A stretch of 8,775 bases of DNA from Lachnospiraceae bacterium UBA3814 (lineage in GTDB: Bacteria; Bacillota; Clostridia; Lachnospirales; Lachnospiraceae). The notes under the pieces were generated by a model. That model worked only from the letters and a program-made list of their open reading frames with translations, made no database searches and had not been told where the DNA came from. The translations under genes and the position numbers were made by a program. Every line of letters starts with the position of its first letter. Positions within the stretch are counted from its first letter, which is position 1. The DNA lies in the NCBI GenBank assembly GCA_002368575.1, contig DFEA01000115.1:17474-26248 (forward strand), read 5' to 3'. Below are positions 6,100 to 8,775 of the stretch, piece by piece.

Positions 6100-6146
6100 A
6101 AAACCGGTTTTGCACCTGTCATTTACTTTAGTATACACGAACCGGT
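6100..6146. repeat. Two AACCGGT copies flanking the start point of the DUF4234 promoter
   Basis: AAAACCGGTTTT (6100-6111) is a perfect 12-bp palindrome in the expected leader. AACCGGT recurs at 6140-6146 in the spacer between the -35 and -10 boxes. The centres are 38 bp apart. Placement in the spacer and just past the start site is typical of repressor sites, but the words are short and could be chance. Confidence 0.35.
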
Positions 6147-6157
6147 CATTTTTTCAA
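6130..6157 (-). promoter_or_regulatory. Sigma-70-type promoter for the DUF4234-DUF2752 unit
   Basis: On the minus strand TTGAAA (6152-6157) is followed after 16 bases by TATACT (6130-6135). Both boxes are identical to those of the gmd promoter, with one base less between them. The start point would be near 6123, leaving a leader of about 50 bases. The -35 lies 6 bases past the malQ stop. No terminator is seen between malQ and this promoter. Confidence 0.72.
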
Positions 6158-6162
6158 GGGAT

Positions 6163-7662
6163 TCAGCCTTCATTTTTTCTTCCGTATAATCCGGAAAGTG
6201 AGGCAAGTCTTTTCTGCCTGGCCGCGCTGAAGGCATCCTTCTTCATCCTCCATTCCCAGTTTCCGCCCAGTGTAGAGGGCACGTTCATCCTCGCCCATCC
6301 GTCAAGAGACAGGATATCCTGCATCGGGATCACCGCAAGCTCCGAAACGCTTGCGTAGGCCGCCCTGATAAATTCCCAGGGGATATCGTTCCTTTTAATA
6401 TTTTTATCTATAGCAAGGTAACGGTCCGCCAGCCTTCTGTCCCTTAAGGGCAGGCTCTCATACCAGTGAAGGGTAGTGTCATTATCGTGGGTACCTGTAT
6501 ACACAACACTCTCGGGCCTGTAATTATGAGGAAGATAATCCGATTCCTCTCTTGGATCAAAGGCAAACTGAAGCACCTTCATCCCGGGATATCCGGTCCG
6601 CTTTACAAGCCTTATGACTGATTTGGTAAGGTAGCCCAGATCCTCGGCTATCACAGCCTTATTTCCAAGCTCCTTTTTCACGACCTGAAAAAGCTCGTAT
6701 CCGGGGCCCTTTTTCCAGGAGCCGTTTCTGGCGTTTTCAGCCGGGAAGGGAACGGAATAATATTCATCAAAGCCTCTGAAATGGTCGATCCTCACGATGT
6801 CATAAAGCTCAAAGCAATGCTTAAGCCTTGATATCCACCATTTATAGCCGGTCTGCTTATGATAGTCCCAGTCATAGAGAGGATTTCCCCAAAGCTGTCC
6901 GTCGGCCGAAAAGGCATCGGGCGGGCAGCCTGCGACGGCCTTTGGGTTGTAGCTGTCGTCAAGCTGAAAAAGCTCAGGAGCCGTCCATACATCCGCGGAG
7001 TCATAAGCCACGTAGATCGGAATGTCACCTGCTACACTGATCCCGAGACTGTTTATGTAAGCTTTAAGCTCCATCCATTCCCTTAAGAACTCGTACTGGA
7101 GATATTCATAAAACAGTATCTCCCTTCCAAGGCTCTTTTTGCAGGCTGTTATGGCTTTTTCACGGCGGAGCTTTATGTCATCATCCCATTTTGAAAAGCT
7201 CTTACCGCCGTTTGCATCCTTGAGAGCCATAAAAAGGGCATAATCCGGAAGCCAGTGGGCATTTTTTTCCCTGAATGCCTCAAATGCCTCATCCCTTGAA
7301 AGAGAAGCCTCTGCCTTGAGAAATGCCTTTTTTAACAGCTTATAGCGGGAGCCGTAAAGCTTTGCGTAGTCGACCCTTACGGGATCGCTGCCAAAATCAC
7401 AGGAGTCACAGTATTCCTTTGTGATAAGTCCCTGACCGATCAATACCTTCGGATCTATGAAATAAGGATTCCCGGCAAAGGTGGAGAAGGACTGGTAGGG
7501 GCTGTCTCCATAGCTCGTAGGCCCGAGGGGCAGTATCTGCCATACAGATTGCCCGGCTGCCTTAAGGGCGTCCGCGAAAGCATAGGCCTCCTTTGAAAAA
7601 CAGCCGATACCGTAGTCAGAGGGAAGGGATGAAATTGCGAGTAATATTCCTGCTTTTCTCAT
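6163..7662 (-). CDS. malQ: 4-alpha-glucanotransferase (amylomaltase, GH77)
   Basis: From the ATG at 7660-7662 this is a 499-residue cytosolic enzyme, the standard length for GH77. It transfers alpha-1,4-glucan segments between maltodextrins and releases glucose. The N-terminus has RKAGILLAISSLPS and, near residues 38-58, the block QSVWQILPLGPTSYGDSPYQ. The catalytic set is complete: nucleophile Asp293 in VRIDHFRGF, acid/base Glu340 in VIAEDLGYL, and the stabilising Asp393 in YTGTHDNDTT. GDIPIYVAYDSADVW and the C-terminal NVPSTLGGNWEWR motif are also present. A GTG nine bases upstream is in frame, but it overlaps the AGGTG ribosome binding site, so the ATG is preferred. It lies 51 bases behind glgP and is probably co-transcribed with it, a common pairing for breakdown of glycogen and imported maltodextrins. 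The identification is firm. Confidence 0.97.
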   Translation of the reverse strand: MRKAGILLAISSLPSDYGIGCFSKEAYAFADALKAAGQSVWQILPLGPTSYGDSPYQSFSTFAGNPYFIDPKVLIGQGLITKEYCDSCDFGSDPVRVDYAKLYGSRYKLLKKAFLKAEASLSRDEAFEAFREKNAHWLPDYALFMALKDANGGKSFSKWDDDIKLRREKAITACKKSLGREILFYEYLQYEFLREWMELKAYINSLGISVAGDIPIYVAYDSADVWTAPELFQLDDSYNPKAVAGCPPDAFSADGQLWGNPLYDWDYHKQTGYKWWISRLKHCFELYDIVRIDHFRGFDEYYSVPFPAENARNGSWKKGPGYELFQVVKKELGNKAVIAEDLGYLTKSVIRLVKRTGYPGMKVLQFAFDPREESDYLPHNYRPESVVYTGTHDNDTTLHWYESLPLRDRRLADRYLAIDKNIKRNDIPWEFIRAAYASVSELAVIPMQDILSLDGWARMNVPSTLGGNWEWRMKKDAFSAARQKRLASLSGLYGRKNEG

Positions 7663-7673
7663 ATTATGCACCT
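7660..7673 (-). promoter_or_regulatory. Ribosome binding site that decides the malQ start
   Basis: AGGTG (7669-7673 on the minus strand) is a five-base match to the end of the Shine-Dalgarno consensus, 6 bases before the ATG at 7660-7662. The alternative GTG start at 7669 is part of this site itself, which argues against its use. Confidence 0.65.
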
Positions 7674-7713
7674 GTCTTTCTTCTACCCGTGAATGACAAA
7701 TATTCTATTCCGG

Positions 7714-8775
7714 TCATCTGCCTGCGGAAAGCTTCCAGATATCCCGGTTATATTCCTCTATGGTACGGTCCGAAGAGAAGAACCCGGCCTTTGCGATATT
7801 CACAAGCATCATTCTCTTCCACTTTTCCTGATCCTCGTAATCGTTAAGAGCCTCATCCTTCTTTGCTATGTAAGCCTCAAGATCCAGAAGTGTCATGAAC
7901 CAGTCCTTATTAAGAAGCTCCTTATACAGTCTTTCAAGGTTCTCCCTGTGGCCGACCTTCATGGCTTCCTTACCGATGATGAAGTCCACGGCCTCTTTAA
8001 TAACAGGTGATTTTTTATAATAATCCTTTGAAACATAGTCGGCCTTTTCGTAATGCCTGATGACGGTATCCGAGTCGGTGCCGAAGATATAAATATTATC
8101 ATCTCCAACCAGATCGTGGATCTCGACATTTGCGCCATCGTCCGTTCCGAGGGTGATGGCTCCGTTCAGCATGAACTTCATATTTCCGGTTCCGGAGGCC
8201 TCCTTTGAAGCAAGGCTTATCTGCTCCGAGATGTCACAGGCAGGGATCAGCTTTTCCGCATAGCTTACGTTATAATTGGTCACGAACAGCACCTTCAGAT
8301 AAGGGCTTACCTCGGGATCATTGTTTACTATTTCCTCAAGCACCAGCAGGAGATGTATGATATCCTTCGCAATGACGTAAGCGGGCGCCGCCTTTGCCCC
8401 GAATATGCAGGTAATGGGACGCTTGGGCTTTTTGCCGCTCTTTATCTCCAGATATTTATGAATGATATAGAGAGCATTCATCTGCTGGCGCTTGTATTCA
8501 TGCATACGCTTGATCTGGATGTCGAAGACGGAATCCACGGAAAGCTCCACGCCCTCGGTGAGCCTTACATGCTCAGCGAGCCGCTTCTTATTGTTCCTCT
8601 TTATTTCGGAAAGCCTGTTGAGCACCTCCGGATCATCCTTATATTTAAGCAGCTTTTCAAGCTCCGCGGCATCCTTTCGGTATCCGGTGCCTATCCTTTC
8701 ATCCAGAAGGGCGGCAAGCTCATGATTGCAGCTTAAAAGCCATCTTCTGAAGGTGATGCCGTTGGTCTTGTTGTT
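7714..8775 (-). CDS. glgP: Glycogen/alpha-glucan phosphorylase (GT35), C-terminal part
   Basis: The reading frame is open from the right edge to a TGA at 7714-7716, giving 353 C-terminal residues. Full GlgP proteins are about 800 residues, so more than half lies outside the window. It phosphorolyses alpha-1,4-glucans to glucose-1-phosphate in the cytosol with pyridoxal phosphate. The visible chain opens with NNKTNGITFRRWLL, a core phosphorylase motif. It continues with QIKRMHEYKRQ, then EASGTGNMKFMLNGA, whose lysine (codon 8176-8178) is the pyridoxal phosphate attachment residue, then GTDDGANVEI and near the end FFSSDRTIEEY. There are no frameshifts or stops. Its promoter and start are outside the window. 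malQ follows 51 bases downstream on the same strand, probably in the same transcript. The identification is firm. Confidence 0.97.
   Translation of the reverse strand, partial: NNKTNGITFRRWLLSCNHELAALLDERIGTGYRKDAAELEKLLKYKDDPEVLNRLSEIKRNNKKRLAEHVRLTEGVELSVDSVFDIQIKRMHEYKRQQMNALYIIHKYLEIKSGKKPKRPITCIFGAKAAPAYVIAKDIIHLLLVLEEIVNNDPEVSPYLKVLFVTNYNVSYAEKLIPACDISEQISLASKEASGTGNMKFMLNGAITLGTDDGANVEIHDLVGDDNIYIFGTDSDTVIRHYEKADYVSKDYYKKSPVIKEAVDFIIGKEAMKVGHRENLERLYKELLNKDWFMTLLDLEAYIAKKDEALNDYEDQEKWKRMMLVNIAKAGFFSSDRTIEEYNRDIWKLSAGR

Noticed and set aside
7663..7671. GTG at 7669-7671 as the malQ start
   Set aside because: It is part of the AGGTG ribosome binding site for the ATG at 7660-7662, and MRKAGILL fits the usual MalQ N-terminus.
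8623..8625. GTG at 8623-8625 as the start of a separate short phosphorylase gene
   Set aside because: The frame stays open to the window edge and the upstream codons encode the conserved NKTNGITFRRW phosphorylase motif, so this is an internal valine of a gene cut by the window.
1..8775. CRISPR arrays, tRNA or rRNA genes, insertion sequences, attachment sites
   Set aside because: I found no regularly spaced repeats, cloverleaf-like sequences, transposase or integrase motifs, or terminal inverted repeats.

Overview
The window looks like chromosomal DNA of a Bacillota anaerobe, most likely a Lachnospiraceae-type gut or rumen organism. This is inferred from the protein families (a GlgP/MalQ pair, DUF212, DUF2752 and DUF4234 proteins, large poorly characterised membrane proteins in a glycan locus), the purine-rich Shine-Dalgarno sites and the tight gene packing. 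No rRNA, tRNA, mobile element or CRISPR array is visible. Almost all of it is coding; no gene-free stretch reaches 300 bases. The longest gap is the 136-base divergent intergenic region at 4539-4674.

Left part (1-4538, all minus strand): a tightly packed operon transcribed right to left. Its order is gmd (GDP-mannose 4,6-dehydratase), fcl (GDP-L-fucose synthase), a 272-residue membrane protein, a 440-residue membrane protein, and a membrane protein that runs off the left edge. Gmd and Fcl together convert GDP-mannose to GDP-L-fucose. The three membrane proteins behind them have no assigned function; the context suggests a role in making or exporting a fucose-containing surface glycan. Every junction in this operon overlaps or abuts. 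The 440-residue protein is the most unusual object here: it ends in what looks like half of a metallo-beta-lactamase fold whose metal-binding motif is gone, joined to a polytopic membrane domain that is paralogous to the next gene.

Middle (4539-6071): a divergent control region carries a strong promoter for the gmd operon and a perfect 20-bp palindrome, with the half-site repeated elsewhere in the gap. To its right on the plus strand is a DUF212 (YuiD-like) membrane protein gene. It converges with a two-gene minus-strand unit, a zinc-ribbon/DUF4234 protein followed by a DUF2752 protein. The 3' ends of the convergent units overlap by 8 bp. The plus-strand terminator lies inside the DUF2752 coding sequence.

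Right part (6072-8775, minus strand): malQ (4-alpha-glucanotransferase) lies downstream of glgP (glycogen/alpha-glucan phosphorylase, 5' end outside the window). They form a glycogen/maltodextrin utilisation pair: GlgP releases glucose-1-phosphate and MalQ rearranges the short oligosaccharides that remain. The DUF4234/DUF2752 unit follows malQ but has its own clear promoter.
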